From Methylobacterium sp. Leaf125 (GTDB lineage Bacteria > Pseudomonadota > Alphaproteobacteria > Rhizobiales > Beijerinckiaceae), in assembly GCF_001423085.1 (NCBI RefSeq), contig NZ_LMNU01000049.1, positions 110,277 to 144,847 of the forward strand: 34,571 nt of DNA, given 5' to 3'. This document shows positions 34,455 to 34,571 of the stretch, one piece after another. The notes beneath the pieces were generated by a model that saw only the letters and a program-made list of their open reading frames with translations, ran no database searches and had not been told where the DNA came from. Numbering within the stretch: the first letter of the stretch is position 1; every line of letters begins with the position of its first letter. The position numbers and the translations under genes were made by a program.

Positions 34455-34571
34455 CCGGTTCATCGGCGGGCGGCCAACGGGGTTGGCGGCTTGCTTTTGC
34501 ATCTCCTGACGATTTGGCGGGGTTTGGCCTGGTATTCTGGGCGGGCTTTGCTGTTTTGTTTGTGTATGTTG

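Overview
The window is a GC-rich chromosomal segment from an alphaproteobacterium, most likely Methylobacterium or Methylorubrum (Hyphomicrobiales). I base this on the overall composition, on TrcR and PopZ (alphaproteobacterial cell-cycle and polarity proteins), on the pcm-tolC-popZ-valS gene order, and on a homologue of lanmodulin, the lanthanide-binding protein first described in Methylorubrum extorquens. No mobile element, CRISPR array or prophage was seen.

Left part (1-18290), mostly housekeeping genes on the minus strand. In transcription order within blocks: rpsA (ribosomal protein S1), sppA, ihfB and a LapA-domain membrane protein; trcR; prs and a 75-residue DUF4170 protein; xseA; then purD on the plus strand, converging on rsgA and valS; then popZ, a TolC-type outer membrane factor and a Pcm-like methyltransferase. 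Two tRNA genes follow: Cys(GCA) on minus and Asn(GUU) on plus. Spacers in this part carry clear hairpin terminators, a seven-copy 17-bp tandem repeat, a shorter repeat of similar period and a 20-bp perfect palindrome.

Middle part (18290-25500): a DedA membrane protein, two small disordered proteins, and a complete branched-chain amino-acid-type ABC importer operon on minus (livH, livM, livG, livF, a DUF6867 membrane protein and the binding protein). Its junctions are 2- to 4-base gaps or overlaps up to the last gene, and it ends at a hairpin terminator.

Right part (25700-34400), the most interesting. On minus lie a lanmodulin-like four-EF-hand protein, a signal-less protein with an apparent OB fold plus a PepSY-like fold, a proline-rich secreted protein with two cysteines, and a membrane-anchored paralogue of the OB/PepSY-like protein. 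Divergent from them is a PhoPQ-like two-component system. The 164-base divergent spacer holds a perfect 18-bp palindrome and an 11-bp-spaced half-site pair. I infer an envelope metal-sensing module, possibly for lanthanides; this is a hypothesis. A 1266-residue GAF/PAS/GGDEF/EAL protein follows, and the window ends just after a strong rightward promoter whose target gene lies outside.
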